Shown: one piece after another, positions 1 to 10,086 of the stretch
Numbering within the stretch: the stretch's first letter is position 1
Layout: the number at the start of each line of letters is the position of its first letter
NCBI RefSeq assembly: GCF_024139115.2
Contig: NC_085140.1
Location: 45,788,180 to 45,852,179 of the forward strand
Direction: 5' to 3'
Source of the DNA: Armigeres subalbatus
Taxonomy: Eukaryota; Arthropoda; Insecta; Diptera; Culicidae
Length of the DNA stretch: 64,000 nucleotides
Position numbers and translations under genes: made by a program
The notes under the pieces: model-generated
Databases searched by the model: none
The model's input: the letters and a program-made list of their open reading frames with translations, nothing else
Told to the model about the DNA's origin: nothing

Positions 1-177
1 AAAGAATCCTTCCGTTATGCAATGGACCTGTGGAAGGAATTGAACGCGGTTGGTCACATCCCGATGCGAAAGGCCACGGCTTTGGCGGCGGGACTTGCCC
101 TGAAGCAAAATCAAGCAGATATAGCACTGGAAATTGTAGGATCCAAGGGGAACTATGTCACTATTCGGCAATTGAAG
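1..177 (+). CDS. Penultimate coding exon of a PTCD2-like pentatricopeptide-repeat protein (partial gene)
   Basis: The open frame runs from base 1 (so the exon begins before the window) to a GT donor right after 177 (AAG|gtaaag), ending in phase 0. It encodes about 59 residues with paired amphipathic helices (LWKELNAVGHIPMRKATALA, then ALKQNQADIALEIVGSKGNY), the alpha-helical style of pentatricopeptide repeats. The pattern of an 'LW..L...G..P.R....LAA.LAL.Q.....ALEI' segment followed by an exon starting 'LALTSLERLDDLIPVF' reminds me of PTCD2, a mitochondrial RNA-processing PPR protein of about 390 residues; this is recall, not a search. The exon joins in frame to 348-740. Another helical-repeat protein is possible. 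Confidence 0.6.
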
Positions 178-347
178 GTAAAGTATTCAAAATATTATTT
201 CCTTCAACGAATGAAATGTAATGAGATGCATCTGCTTATATGCGATTCGTGCATTGGATAATTTTCACATAATTCCCATCATTCTATTTGTAGAATAAGC
301 CTAAAAATCAAATAATTAAAAACAATTTCCTGTAAATATGTTAACAG
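178..347 (+). other. Short intron of the PTCD2-like gene
   Basis: A 170-nt AT-rich intron bounded by a gtaaag donor and a ttaacag acceptor. Both sides are phase 0, so the reading frame continues unchanged. The size is ordinary for an insect short intron. Confidence 0.7.
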
Positions 348-740
348 ATCTTAGCACTCACATCGCTGGAACGTTTGGATGATTTGATTCCGGTATTCAG
401 ATCGGTGTTGGAAGTCGGGGGACCATTAGAAAAACGACAAACTTTTTGCCGCGAAGTAATACAGAAAGTACAGGATGCTATCACGTCGACCAAATCCGAG
501 GTGCCGCAAGATTTGAAGCGAATGCTGGAATATCTGGAGGCGAACGGTCACATTTCCGATACCACGTTAGATGAATTGCTATGTCAGGAGATTGTATCCA
601 TCGGCCAGAAGAAAGACTCAACTAGCAACTTGGCTGAAAGCTACCGCACCAGAGGGGGTTCGAATCAGTTCAAACAATTTACCCCAACAAGGCAGCAAAA
701 ATCGCGGTTCGCACGACCCGGACTGACAGATATGAATTGA
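348..740 (+). CDS. Last coding exon of the PTCD2-like pentatricopeptide-repeat protein
   Basis: After the acceptor AG at 346-347 the frame is open for 130 codons to TGA at 738-740. The first part is helical (ERLDDLIPVFRSVLEVGG, then a charged helix with CREVIQKVQDAI and DLKRMLEYLEANG). The last 40 residues are basic, polar and probably disordered (RTRGGSNQFKQFTPTRQQ, ending LTDMN). This is consistent with the C-terminus of a mitochondrial RNA-binding PPR-type protein. No start codon is assigned because the first exons lie outside the window. The PTCD2 name is a tentative family call. Confidence 0.6.
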   Translation: MLALTSLERLDDLIPVFRSVLEVGGPLEKRQTFCREVIQKVQDAITSTKSEVPQDLKRMLEYLEANGHISDTTLDELLCQEIVSIGQKKDSTSNLAESYRTRGGSNQFKQFTPTRQQKSRFARPGLTDMN

Positions 741-830
741 CGCTGTGAATAAAGTTCTGAGCTAACCCGAGTAAAAGTGTAGAACTGCAGGCTTATATTT
801 CATCCAATAAATACAAGTAGATTGTAAACA
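741..830 (+). terminator. 3' UTR with two AATAAA poly(A) signals
   Basis: Canonical AATAAA hexamers lie at 748-753 and 806-811, within 75 bases after the stop codon of the PTCD2-like gene. The second, followed by a TG-containing stretch, is better placed for cleavage near 825-835; the first is close to the stop and might be used weakly or not at all. Confidence 0.65.
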
Positions 831-958
831 TGGAAAACTGTTTTATTGCTTTTCTCGTACAACAAAGTAAGGCTCGGAGATCTATAGTGTTACATACCAG
901 CCGACCCAGCTCGAGTAAATACCTACCTATATAAAAAAATCCAACTTTTCATATAGTA

Positions 959-1863
959 CACGCAGAGAAATGTTTTTTAAACTCAATGATATTATGTATA
1001 AAAACAACAAAAATAATTATTGTTCCCCGGCTAATAATTTTATTTGTTGAATTCAACAAAAAAAACAGATTTGATTAGACGAAAAATATTGTTGTTTCTA
1101 CAATGTTCCAAAACAGCACTCAAAATTGTTGAATTTACAATATATTTTTTTGTTTGTACAAAAAATATTTTTAAACCAAAAAGAAAAAATTTTTGATTTT
1201 AACAATATTTTTCTTAAATTCAAAAAAACTAAAATATTGTAATCAAAAATTTATTTTGAATGTTATAATAAATTTCTTGTGATTATCAATTATTTTAATT
1301 TTTGATTAGGCATCGTGTGGAAAATATATAATTATATTTGTAATTTTTTCATACATTTACTTCACAAACTAGTTTATAATATACTGTATTATTTATACTG
1401 GATTGTAGTAGAAACAACAATTAAAATTTTTGAATGAATCGCCTGCTTTGAGCGTGCTTACAGCGGCACACTAGGAGTTAACTTTCTGAAATCAGTATGG
1501 CGAAAGGCATCTAAGGTTCGATTTCTCAAAATTAAGCACCTGCATCGAAAAAATATTTGGTAGGCGTAGTAGCGGATACCTTTCTACATAACCGGTACCA
1601 AATAGTTTTTCATGAAAAGTTCCTAATTTTGAGAAAACCCGCATTTGATGTCTTTCGCCATACAAATTTCTGGCGGATAACTCCTGCTGGCTATTTTAAG
1701 CATATACTATAGCGCCTGGATGTGGTAGCGGCGAGTAGAAAATCAGCCACTGCCAATAATTCATTAAATATATTTCAGTTTTGATTTTAAAGATAAAATA
1801 TTTGAGTTTAAAAATACTTCAATAATTTTTTTTTAGTTCAAAAAGGTAGATTTTCTCTGCGTG
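959..1863. mobile_element. 905-bp TA-flanked non-autonomous DNA element, TIR CACGCAGAGAAA
   Basis: The left end at 959 reads CACGCAGAGAAATG and the right end at 1863 is its inverse (TTTTCTCTGCGTG). TA dinucleotides lie immediately outside each end (957-958 and 1864-1865), the footprint of a Tc1/mariner-like or similar TA-targeting transposase. The interior is very AT-rich with many inverted TTGTTGAATT/CAACAA words and no usable ORF. A foldback repeat (about 1433-1770) sits inside it. The superfamily is inferred from the target site only. Confidence 0.6.
1433..1770 (+). repeat. Foldback repeat family FB1, copy 1
   Basis: About 335 bp from AATGAATCGCCTGCTTTGAG to CCAATAATTCATT. The left half resembles the reverse complement of the right half: GGAGTTAACTTTCTGAAATC with TATGGCGAAAGGCATC on the left, and GGAGTTATCCGCCAGAAATT with TATGGCGAAAGACATC on the inverse strand. 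It can therefore fold into a long imperfect hairpin. Further copies lie near 9305-10110, 56328-56665 and 56711-57048. There is no coding content. Confidence 0.65.
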
Positions 1864-2114
1864 TAGCTAATCCTTAGCTGATTTTCTCACAACAAGTTGC
1901 ATTCGACAGGAGCCAAGAGTATAAGCATAGGTAAGGTAGAATGGGGCAAGATGGGTCGCCTAGAACCTCAATGCCTCAGGCAACCTTAGTAGCGGGTCAC
2001 TTTTTAGTGACTAGGTCACTTTTTTCGGGCAAGTCACTAAAGGCAAGTTACTTTTTTTTTTCATTGGCAACTTTATTTACAGTACTCTATTATTTACTGT
2101 GTTTTGTCCCTCCT
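1864..2114. other. Short spacer, nothing assigned
   Basis: Contains a small palindromic stretch around 1998-2050 (repeats of GTCACTTTTTAGTGAC type), perhaps a remnant of a small inverted-repeat element. No gene is seen. Confidence 0.3.
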
Positions 2115-2127
2115 AAAGATGTATTTT

Positions 2128-3453
2128 TACTACATATCAACAGATCTTTGTCTTTCATGTTAAAATCCACCAGGAGTCCACCATTGAATACGATCTGTCC
2201 ATGAAACATGCAATCAAAGAATCAATTTTCGAAATCATTCAATTCCCCCTTACTTTTTCTAAAAAAATATATAAACATGTCAGTTGCAACAACAGATACT
2301 TCACTGATGGGTCTCGCATCAACGGATATTGTACTGGCTTCGGTGTTTTCAACGAAAATTCGGCAACCTTCCGAAAACTTCAAGAACCGTGCTCGGTTTA
2401 TGTTGCTGAGCTGGTAGCAATTAGATTTGCTTTGGGGATAATTTCTGATCAGCCCGCCCGTAGACCATTATTTCATCTTCTCGGATAGTCTTAGTTCAAT
2501 CGAGGCCGGTCGATGAAACCAGTTAAGCACGCATCTTACTTTCTTACAAGAATAAGAGAGAAGATGCGTGATTTGGTCGATAGATCATTCAAGATTACCT
2601 TTGTATGGGCCCCATCCCATTGCCTAATCTATGGAAATGAGAAGGCGGACTCGCTGGCAAAGGTGGGCGCACAGGAAGGTGAAGTTTATGATAGACAAAT
2701 CTTAAACAACGAATTTTTCCCATTAGTCCGTCAGCAGAGTACTCTTCAAAATTGGCAAATGAATTATTGGTCACACAATGATCTTGAACGGTGGTTATTT
2801 TCCATAATTCCTAAAGTTTCTGTGCGAGCGTGGTTCAGAGGTGAGGACTTAAGCGAGGCTTCATTCGCACGATGTCGAGACTTATGTCTAATCTGTATTC
2901 ACTGAACGTACATCTCCACAGAATCAACCTTACCGATAGCAACTTATGGAGGTGTGGAGCCGGTGACGATGACATCGATCACGTAGTTTGCTATTGCTCG
3001 GAAAATGACGCCTCCAGAGAGCAACTATTGGATACCCTTGTGGCCCGAAGTAAACAACCCTACAGAGAAGAAAGCGGTATTTTGAGGGATCGCAATGGGG
3101 AATATATGCAAGCCATCTATGCCTTGCTTTGCTTGTCTGACATCAAAGTCCAAAACTTCTTTTTTTTCTTCTTCAGTTCTCTTTCTCAGTCAAGTCGAGC
3201 ACGACGCTACGCTACACCGTTAATGACATCAAATACCCGGATGAGCAGCTGAAATACCCCAAACCTAAATCCCAACCCCGTCCATCCTAATTACGCAATC
3301 TAACCTTGAGTCACCACGAGCATCTTGGGCTATGTCCCCTTCCCATTACTAACTGTTGAAAATAATTATATAGATTGTGAATATCATAAATAGTCTCGGC
3401 TCCGCTAAGTGTTATACACGCCTGAGCTTTACAAATAAATGCAATAGATAAAA
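2128..3453 (+). mobile_element. 5'-truncated I-clade-like LINE with RNase H domain, flanked by 13-bp TSD
   Basis: The insertion is flanked by the direct repeat AAAGATGTATTTT (2115-2127 and 3454-3466) and ends in an A-rich tail (AATAAATGCAATAGATAAAA). Frames give an RNase H domain: FTDGSRINGY (first Asp), AELVAIRFAL (Glu), FSDSLSSIEA (second Asp, in a shifted frame near 2470-2500), and FVWAPSHCLIYGNEKADSLA (His and last Asp). A C-terminal Cys/His-rich region follows (LWRCGAGDDDIDHVVCYC). Endonuclease and reverse transcriptase are missing, so the copy is truncated at the 5' side. The RNase H suggests the I, LOA, R1 or similar clades; I-like is my inference. At least two frameshifts are present, so it is dead. 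Confidence 0.8.
2201..3180 (+). pseudogene. Broken LINE ORF2 C-terminus (RNase H plus Cys/His knuckle)
   Basis: Three overlapping reading-frame segments (about 2201-2488, 2513-2905 and 2872-3180) together carry the RNase H and the terminal Cys/His domain of the LINE described at 2128-3453. Frame changes near 2475 and 2880 and in-frame stops show decay. In a live element the product would help process RNA:DNA hybrids during target-primed reverse transcription. Confidence 0.7.
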
Positions 3454-3499
3454 AAAGATGTATTTTAGTGGCCACGCAAAATTTAAACTTCTCCCAATA

Positions 3500-3788
3500 C
3501 AGTGAACGTTCGCTAATTGGGTTTTTTCTAGTTGGGGCGCTTTTTAGTTGGGGGTTTGCTAATTGGGGCGAAACCCAATCGAAAAGCAGTTAAACTTCGA
3601 AATGTTATGTCAAACCGTGCTGACGTTTTGTTTCCGTGTTTGGCGGGATCGATATTTCCTGGCACGTAAAATTTTCCTTTGTTCAACGCAAAAAGTAAAC
3701 AACATTGACGCTTGTCAAAACGCCCCAATTAGCGAACGGCATTCGCTAGTTGGGGTGAGGTCGTGCCCCAATTAGCGAACGATCACTG
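3500..3788 (+). mobile_element. CAGTG-type MITE (pogo/mariner-like), copy A, 289 bp
   Basis: Ends are CAGTGAACGTTCGCTAATTG and its near-inverse (CAATTAGCGAACGATCACTG), with TA on both sides (3498-3499 and 3789-3790). Sub-terminal repeats of CGCTAATTGGGG occur several times in both directions. No ORF is credible. TA target plus CAGTG termini is the usual appearance of pogo/Tc1-mariner MITEs. Copies B and C lie at 4286 and 7973. Confidence 0.85.
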
Positions 3789-3790
3789 TA

Positions 3791-4285
3791 ATGACCAAAT
3801 GCTATCATTCTTTCACAGCACAAAGCCATAAATCACTGATAAAAATGCCAACATATATGTAATATAAATTGTTCTCAAGCGGCTATTTTTTTGTAAATTT
3901 GACAGATGTAATGAAAAAATATTTATTGAGTAGATATCATAAGATATCATAAAAAGGAAATACAGTCGCCCCAATTTTGAAGATTGCATGCGCTGTCGAA
4001 TTCCATAGCAAAAATCGTTCATGAATACGCACAGCAAGTCAGAAAATCTGCGTATTTTGGAGGAAAAATATTCAAAAATTTAAAGAACATGATCCTTAGT
4101 ATAAGCAGGAGGTCGAGCGTTCAATCACCGACTCGTTGTGCATGAATCTTCATAATTTTTGTTTTGTTTGCCACCAAAACGATCCGCATATATTGCGGAT
4201 CTTTTCAAAATTTTCCATTTTGCGGATTCCTCATAGTTCTAGCGCAGCTGTCAAAGTTCTACCGCCAGCCTGCAAATCTTCAATA
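3791..4285. other. Spacer with a weak tRNA-like motif
   Basis: AT-rich DNA without a gene. Around 4098-4135 a CCTTAGTATAAGCAGGAGG stretch followed by GCGTTCAATCACC looks like a degenerate tRNA/SINE head with a B-box-like word, but no complete cloverleaf or element ends can be defined. Confidence 0.3.
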
Positions 4286-4575
4286 CAGTGATCGTTCGCT
4301 AATTGGGGCACGACCTCACCCCAACTAGCGAATGCCGTTCGCTAATTGGGGCGTTTTGACAAGCGTCAATGTTGTTTACTTTTTGCGTTGAACAAAGGAA
4401 AATTTTACGCGCCAGAAAATATCGATCCCGCCAAACACGGAAGCAAAACGTCAACGCGTTTTTGACATCACATTCTGAAGTTTAGCTGCTTTTTAATTGG
4501 GTTTCGCTCCAATTAGCAAACCCCCAACTAAAAAGCGCCCCAACTAGAAAAAACCCAATTAGCGAACGTTCACTG
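4286..4575 (-). mobile_element. CAGTG-type MITE, copy B (inverted), 290 bp
   Basis: Same family as copy A in the opposite direction. It starts CAGTGATCGTTCGCTAATTG at 4286 and ends GCGAACGTTCACTG at 4575, flanked by TA. Lies only 497 bp from copy A, so the two form an inverted pair that could pair in RNA. Confidence 0.85.
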
Positions 4576-4577
4576 TA

Positions 4578-5526
4578 CACTGAAACAAAAACCTGGTAAT
4601 TGGCGTTGTCATCGTAGAATGCCATGCCAAATCCCAATTAGCAAAATTAATTTTATGTTGCACTTGAAGCACACTTCTAGACTTGTGCATTAAAACCACA
4701 TTTAAAGCCAATTGTCCTACAAGCTTGCTTCAAGACAGCCATAAAACCACCATAAGACGAAAGAGCCCCCCCCCCTGAGAAGGTGGTCAAGACCATTTTC
4801 CAAGGTTCGCTTAAAACTTGTTAGTTTTATCAAAGTGAGCTTATGATGGCATGAAAGATCAGCATAAAACCCTTTTAGGATTACTAAGGAATTTGACAGC
4901 ATGTGTTTTCGTTATCTAGATCCGCTGATGTTTATACTTGTTTTTATTGAATTTTGTCTGAATCAAATCGAACAGTATCTCATAATGATGAAAATTATTA
5001 TGGATACGTTGATAAATTGAAACTTAATTGCATTGTGATCGTGTAATTCCACATACCACAACCACTTTATCGATGCTTTTCCGAATAAATGTAACAAATA
5101 TTGAATGCGCCTTATTTATATTGCAAGATAAAATATTATTTTTAAAAACTATTTTTATTTAAAAAATTGTACACACCAAAAAAAAAATTTGCTCTACTTT
5201 TTATTTCGCAGATGTAACAATATTTGTTTTATGCCCCTATATAGCAAAGAAAAAGTATGAAGTGACAGCTGCGGAAGTTTGAAAATTGAACCGGAAAAAG
5301 GAAAGTTTTCTCTGGAACAGCAATACTGTTATTCCTGTCGCACTAAAAATTCCAAAAACTTCCGTGGCACCTATACGAATCAGAGTTCTCTGCATCTTTT
5401 TTATATGTATAGGTGCTCTGCTAATCCAGTAATCGTAATTTTTACTCATTCTCACAAGAAGAGAATGCTCATTCACGCAGATTTTTCCATACCAACGAAA
5501 TGGGTGCTTTAATTAATATTATGCAA
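4578..5526. other. Intergenic stretch without recognisable gene
   Basis: Roughly 950 bp of mixed AT-rich sequence with a C9 homopolymer near 4766-4775. Only short ORFs, none resembling a protein family I know. No element ends are found apart from the TSD of the SINE-like insertion that starts at 5527. Confidence 0.4.
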
Positions 5527-5546
5527 CTCAAATGGGTTGCATAATA

Positions 5547-6355
5547 ATCGAGGTGCTTTGTGGCCTTGTGTCACTGCTTCTGCTTCATAAGCAGGAGATT
5601 AAGGGTTTGATCCTGGCCCTTCACAATTTCCTATTAGATAATTTCGTTAATCATATAACTCAATCTCTTTGCAAATCAAATTCTCATTGCTAGCAAGTAT
5701 GATTCTAAATATAGAATTGTTATAAAAGCTGCCTGTTACTTAGTAGCAGTAAATAGAATGTAAAAATAGATTGGTATTCATTTGTACCCGCATACGAATG
5801 CTATATACCGCCGCTATGCTCGTGCAGGCCTCATACAAGTAAGAATGTGTGAGGTTGATGTGCGGGTAGCGATGGTGTGGTAGACGTGTGCGTGGTATTA
5901 GAATCCAATAGCATTCAAATTCTAAATGTAAAAAATGAATCCCATTAGAATTCACTTTAATACTTTCTCATTACTCTAGTACTTCTAATTCTCATTCATA
6001 TATTCCTATCCCATAGATCGCATCACTTACCAAAGTGAATCCAGATAATATATCCCTTCATACTAACACAATATCCTATCCTAAGACTATCGTGGAGATG
6101 CAGAGGTATACTCGGTCTCTAGTAGCAACGAGAGTTGAACTAATAATCCTTCCTTCCCTTGATGACCGTAAGGACGTGGCCGGCGCCGTTATTGACTTAG
6201 TAAAATGCATTGAATTTCCGAAATTTGCAAATTGAGAATGATAGCTAAACCCAAGCTCCATTCAATTGGTTCCCTGTGCAATTTCGCAAGTTCTAGTCAA
6301 TCACGGAGTAGCAACTACGAATTGTACGGTTATCCTGCTCATGCTCATGCTCATG
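5547..6355 (+). mobile_element. Long SINE-like retroposon: tRNA-like head, hexamer-repeat tail, 20-bp TSD
   Basis: Flanked by the perfect 20-bp direct repeat CTCAAATGGGTTGCATAATA at 5527-5546 and 6356-6375. The 5' end (about 5550-5630) is tRNA-like: an A-box-like GTGGCCTTGTG, an anticodon-arm-like GCTTCATAAGC, and a B-box-like GGTTTGATCC. The 3' part (about 6005-6340) is shared with an inverted repeat copy near 19,225-19,540, and the tail is ATGCTC repeated about four times, a microsatellite tail of the kind RTE-type LINE machinery leaves. Length (809 bp) is unusually long for a SINE. The composite tRNA head plus LINE tail reading is an inference; the TSD and tail are seen directly. Confidence 0.65.
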
Positions 6356-6610
6356 CTCAAATGGGTTGCATAATATTCATTATAACACTCATTTGAGTGC
6401 TATAATGAAAAACCAACATCAGAACAGTAGTTACATGACTACATTTTGCTGAATTAGCTTGGGTAAGTGCTCAAATAGTGTATAATATAATGTTAATGTT
6501 ACTTAGGTCCTTTTGAAAAGTTAAGCGAGTATTCTATGCGCCCCGTAATAAATTAAATAGTTTGGTGGACATGGCATCAAAAATTCCCAAAGGCAAGTAC
6601 ACACTAAACA

Positions 6611-7745
6611 AGGACTTCGCTGTTCGGTAATTATTTTTACAGTTTTAGTTCGGTAAATCATGATTTTACTGAGATAATTGTAAAACTACTGTCAAAATTG
6701 ATATTTTAACCGATGACTCAGTAAATGGAAAAAATAATACTGTACACCGTGAAGAAATTACTGAATTTTTCGGCAATTCACTAGTTTATAGGCTGTTCGG
6801 TAATAAACTACTGGTACTGACAGTAAAACATATGACTTTACCGAACATTTCATCAATAATACTTGAAAAATTACCGGAGACAACTGTTAACAAACAATTG
6901 AAACTAAATAGAAAAGAAACAGACGCCACTTGCATTACTTTTCAATTCGCGATTTTTCTTCAGGGAGATTTTGTGAGTTCACAAATTTTAGTTTTTTTAA
7001 ATCATTTGCATGTGATGTGATAAGCATAGTGGTCTCATATCGTTTTAAACGATGCAATTCTGTTTGTGCTGGCGTTCACAAGTTATTTTGTGAAAACGAA
7101 TTATTTTGTTGTTAGACTTCATGGTTCGGCTAGAATCCATTCTAGTTGTGAAGTCTACTGATGAATATAGTTTTGTTGACCGCCAGTATAACAAGAAAAG
7201 CATCGCACAAAAATTGCATATGGGATCAGTATGCTTGAGACTGTAACTGAAAAGATAAATAATCAATTAAACTGATGCGATGAAGGAAAAAACTTTCAGT
7301 GATAACTAATTGGAAATGGGGCAGTTAAATATAACAAAAATATCGAAAAAAAATACATAATTCCAATTGATGTTTGGAGGGCAAAAAGTAACTCATGATT
7401 TCTCAAATATGACAATGTATTTTTTGTCTTCATTTTTACATTCTTTTCTCTTTTCCAAAAAAAAATCTTTAATCTATTTACTGATCCATCCGTAAAATGA
7501 ATAAAATTTTACCGAAAGCAATGTTAATGTTTTACCGACGTCCTGTAATTTTATTGACATATCCGTTAGTAAAATTACTGATAACATCGTCAATTTTTTA
7601 CCGAACAAACTGCAATTTTTGACAGTTCAGATTAATTTTCATTTACTGAGCGTTCGGTAATTAAAAAAATTACCGGGCTCATTACCGAACGTTCAGCTGT
7701 TTGAAAACCCGGTAAAATTTTACCGACTCCAGTGATCTGAGTTTA
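6611..7745. repeat. Non-coding region dense in GTTCGGTAA / TTACCGAAC motifs
   Basis: The word TTCGGTAA or its complement occurs repeatedly in clusters at both ends (about 6620-6850 and 7500-7740), including GCTGTTCGGTAAT near the left and ATTACCGAACGTTCAGC near the right. The roughly inverted arrangement suggests the ends of a DNA transposon with repeated sub-terminal transposase-binding sites. The middle (about 6930-7300) is AT-rich and has no identifiable ORF. Exact ends and TSD could not be fixed. Confidence 0.5.
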
Positions 7746-7972
7746 CTGTGTACATCTATCGCTTCACGGCTTATAGAACTATGCAATGTGGCGGTAACAT
7801 GGAATCTGATTGTTCTCCGCAGAAATATAATTTATTGGTAAGAATGATCATGTGGATTAAATTAGACTACAATTTTGGTACAGATTTAACAAATTAAAGT
7901 TCATTTTTCGTCATTGCAAAAAATAGCGTGTGCAACTCGTGGCAAAACTCGATTTTTTCTGCACTCATAGTA

Positions 7973-8219
7973 CAGTGAACGTTCGCTAATTGGGTTTTTT
8001 CTAGTTGGGGCGCTTTTTAGTTGGGGGTTCGCTAATTGGGGCGAAACCCAATTAAAAAGCAGCTAAACGTCAGAATGTGATGTCAAAAACGCGTTGACGT
8101 TTTGCTTCCGTGTTTGGCGGGATCGATATTTTCTGGCGCGTAAAATTTTCCTTTGTTCAACGCAAAAAGTAAACAACATTGACGCTTGTCAAAACGCCCC
8201 AATTAGCGAACGATCACTG
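7973..8219 (+). mobile_element. CAGTG-type MITE, copy C, 247 bp
   Basis: Starts CAGTGAACGTTCGCTAATTG and ends AATTAGCGAACGATCACTG, flanked by TA. Nearly identical to copies A and B internally but lacks about 42 bp of the sub-terminal duplicated inverted repeat near the right end, so the family has at least two length variants. Confidence 0.85.
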
Positions 8220-8377
8220 TAGTTGGATAAACGTACAACTCGTGCTGAAAAAATCATATTTTAGCAACTTGTTGCACAAACTACTATTATGGAGCCTATT
8301 TGAGTTAAATAATAGTCATTAAAATACCCATTTAATTGGCATGGAAAAGTAGGCCGTTTTATCACTCAAATACGAAC

Positions 8378-8631
8378 CACAGAGAAACAGACGTCTCACT
8401 TAGAACAAAATGCAATCAAAATCATCGTCACGAAAACATTATCCCCCAATGCTAAAATCACTGTGTGTAGTCAAACGGCAACCAGATGGCGGTAGTGCGC
8501 AAACGTCAAACACAAGAAAAATCGATGGAAGCGCCATCGGTGGCCGATTGACCACCTACATAAAATTAAATTAACCGTTAAAAATGTGAACGATGAAACA
8601 TGTGCTGAGTGATACGTCTGTTTCTCTGTGT
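8378..8631. mobile_element. 254-bp MITE with TIR CACAGAGAAACAGACGT and 7-bp TSD
   Basis: The left end CACAGAGAAACAGACGT is matched by ACGTCTGTTTCTCTGTG at the right. The direct repeat TACGAAC lies just outside each end (8371-8377 and 8632-8638), giving 7 bp, or 8 if one mismatch is allowed; that length would suit a hAT-like or Mutator-like origin. No ORF. Confidence 0.8.
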
Positions 8632-8649
8632 ACGAACTGTAAAACCACT

Positions 8650-9300
8650 ATTAGAGCATCATTATCGGTCGCGAGCATTTTAATCACCCGCGCAGCGCTT
8701 TCATTTTAGTTTCGTCACTCGTTTCCGTATTGGTCACTATTTTCGGCTCTCAATTTGGTTGCTGTATTCCGTACCGGTGACGTTTGACAGTTGACAGTTC
8801 ATCAAATAGCAGCGCTCTTATTGCGCTACCAAATTTGGTCACATGTCAGTCGCGCTACTGTTATAGCAGCGCGTTTAGTATCGACCGGTAAAGTATTAAG
8901 TAGTGATACTGCGCTGCCAAACGGCTTAAATTTACCACCGGTAATCTTGCTCTTATGATCAGGAATAATTATTGCAAAAAAAAAAATTCAACTTTGTGTT
9001 AAAACAAACCACTGTGTCACCGTGCGCAGTGAGTGAGAGCCCACAGTCCACTCAATTTGAACAAAAACAAAACCCCGCGTGAGATAGATAGCCAATGTGG
9101 TGGAATGGCTCCCCATTCCATTCTTTCCAACCGGTTTCTCCGTAAACACCGCGTGTGGCTTTCCCCATCCCCCTCCCTTTCAGCATCAAGTCAAAGAGGA
9201 GAGAGTGCTTCACATTCTTATCGCGATAGGAGCACGCTTGAGTTTGTTCATACTATGTACATACAATTTTTTTTACATCTTCATACATCATGCGATGAAA
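8650..9300. other. GC-richer intergenic stretch, nothing firm
   Basis: Around 8650-8965 inverted words (TTAGAGCAT near the start, TTGCTCTTATG near the end) hint at another MITE with GCGCTGC/GCAGCGC sub-repeats. From about 9000 to 9260 the sequence is more balanced in composition and not obviously repetitive. It has two overlapping plus-strand ORFs with no family resemblance, so I do not call a gene. Confidence 0.35.
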
Positions 9301-9365
9301 ATTATCTGCTTTGAGCGTGCTTAATGCGACACAGGAGTTAAATTTTTGAAATCAGTTTGACGAAA

Positions 9366-9590
9366 TAGGGTAAATGATGTATTTTGGACATCTGAATATA
9401 TTTTGGACTTTTGGTTATCTTTTGAGTGTTTTTCGACTTAGCTTTCTTTAAATAAATAGGAATCATGTGTCTCTTTGGCCTCTTTCATAATCACATTTCT
9501 AACCACATTTATGTAACAAAATAAACAAAATATAACCAAAAGTCCAAAATATATTCAGATGTCCAAAATACCATCGTTACCCTAGATGCC
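9366..9590. mobile_element. Small inverted-repeat element inside FB1 copy 4
   Basis: A GGGTAAATGATGTATTTTGG left end and a complementary right end (CCAAAATACCATCGTTACCC) bracket about 220 bp with further inverted words (TCTGAATATATTTTGGACTT and its inverse). Looks like a MITE with GGGTAA termini nested in the foldback repeat. Confidence 0.55.
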
Positions 9591-9701
9591 TTTAAATACA
9601 TTAACCGAAAAAGTATTTGGAAAAAGTAGTAGGACACCTTCCTGCAGTACTGGCACCAAATATTTTTCTCGTCAGGCCATGGATGATGGCAGCGGCGAGT
9701 A

Positions 9702-10086
9702 TAGACGAATCCAAGTAAAAATAAGAAGAAGACACACGACGGTGTTAACTTTGACAGATCCTACAGCTCAGCATAGGGAGATCATTTTAAAATGCTTATA
9801 ATAAATTCTAGACAAAATGTAATTAAAATCTGATTGATGTATGATACGGAAAAAGTTCCGAACTGTATGATAGATACGTTTTTGGAAAAAAAAATCAAAA
9901 AATTGAGATAAGCTTCCAGATATGTAATTCGGAACTTTTTCCGTACCGTACATCAATCAGATTTTAATTACAATTTGTCTAGAATTTATTATAAGCATTT
10001 TAAAATGATCTCCCTGCTGAGCTGTAGGATCTGTCAAAGTTACCACCGTCGTGTGTCTTCTTCTTATTTTTACTTGGATTCGTTTA
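9702..10086. mobile_element. 385-bp near-perfect palindromic MITE at a TA site
   Basis: Left arm begins TAGACGAATCCAAGTAAAAA and the right arm ends with its inverse, TTTTTACTTGGATTCGTTTA. The arms pair almost base for base for about 160-190 nt around a short centre near 9880-9900. TA flanks both sides and it sits within FB1 copy 4. Mirror-image ORFs on the two strands are by-products of the palindrome, not genes. Confidence 0.85.

Noticed and set aside
5555..5625. Possible tRNA-Met gene (anticodon-arm-like GCTTCATAAGC)
   Set aside because: It is the 5' end of an insertion flanked by a 20-bp TSD, and the cloverleaf is incomplete.
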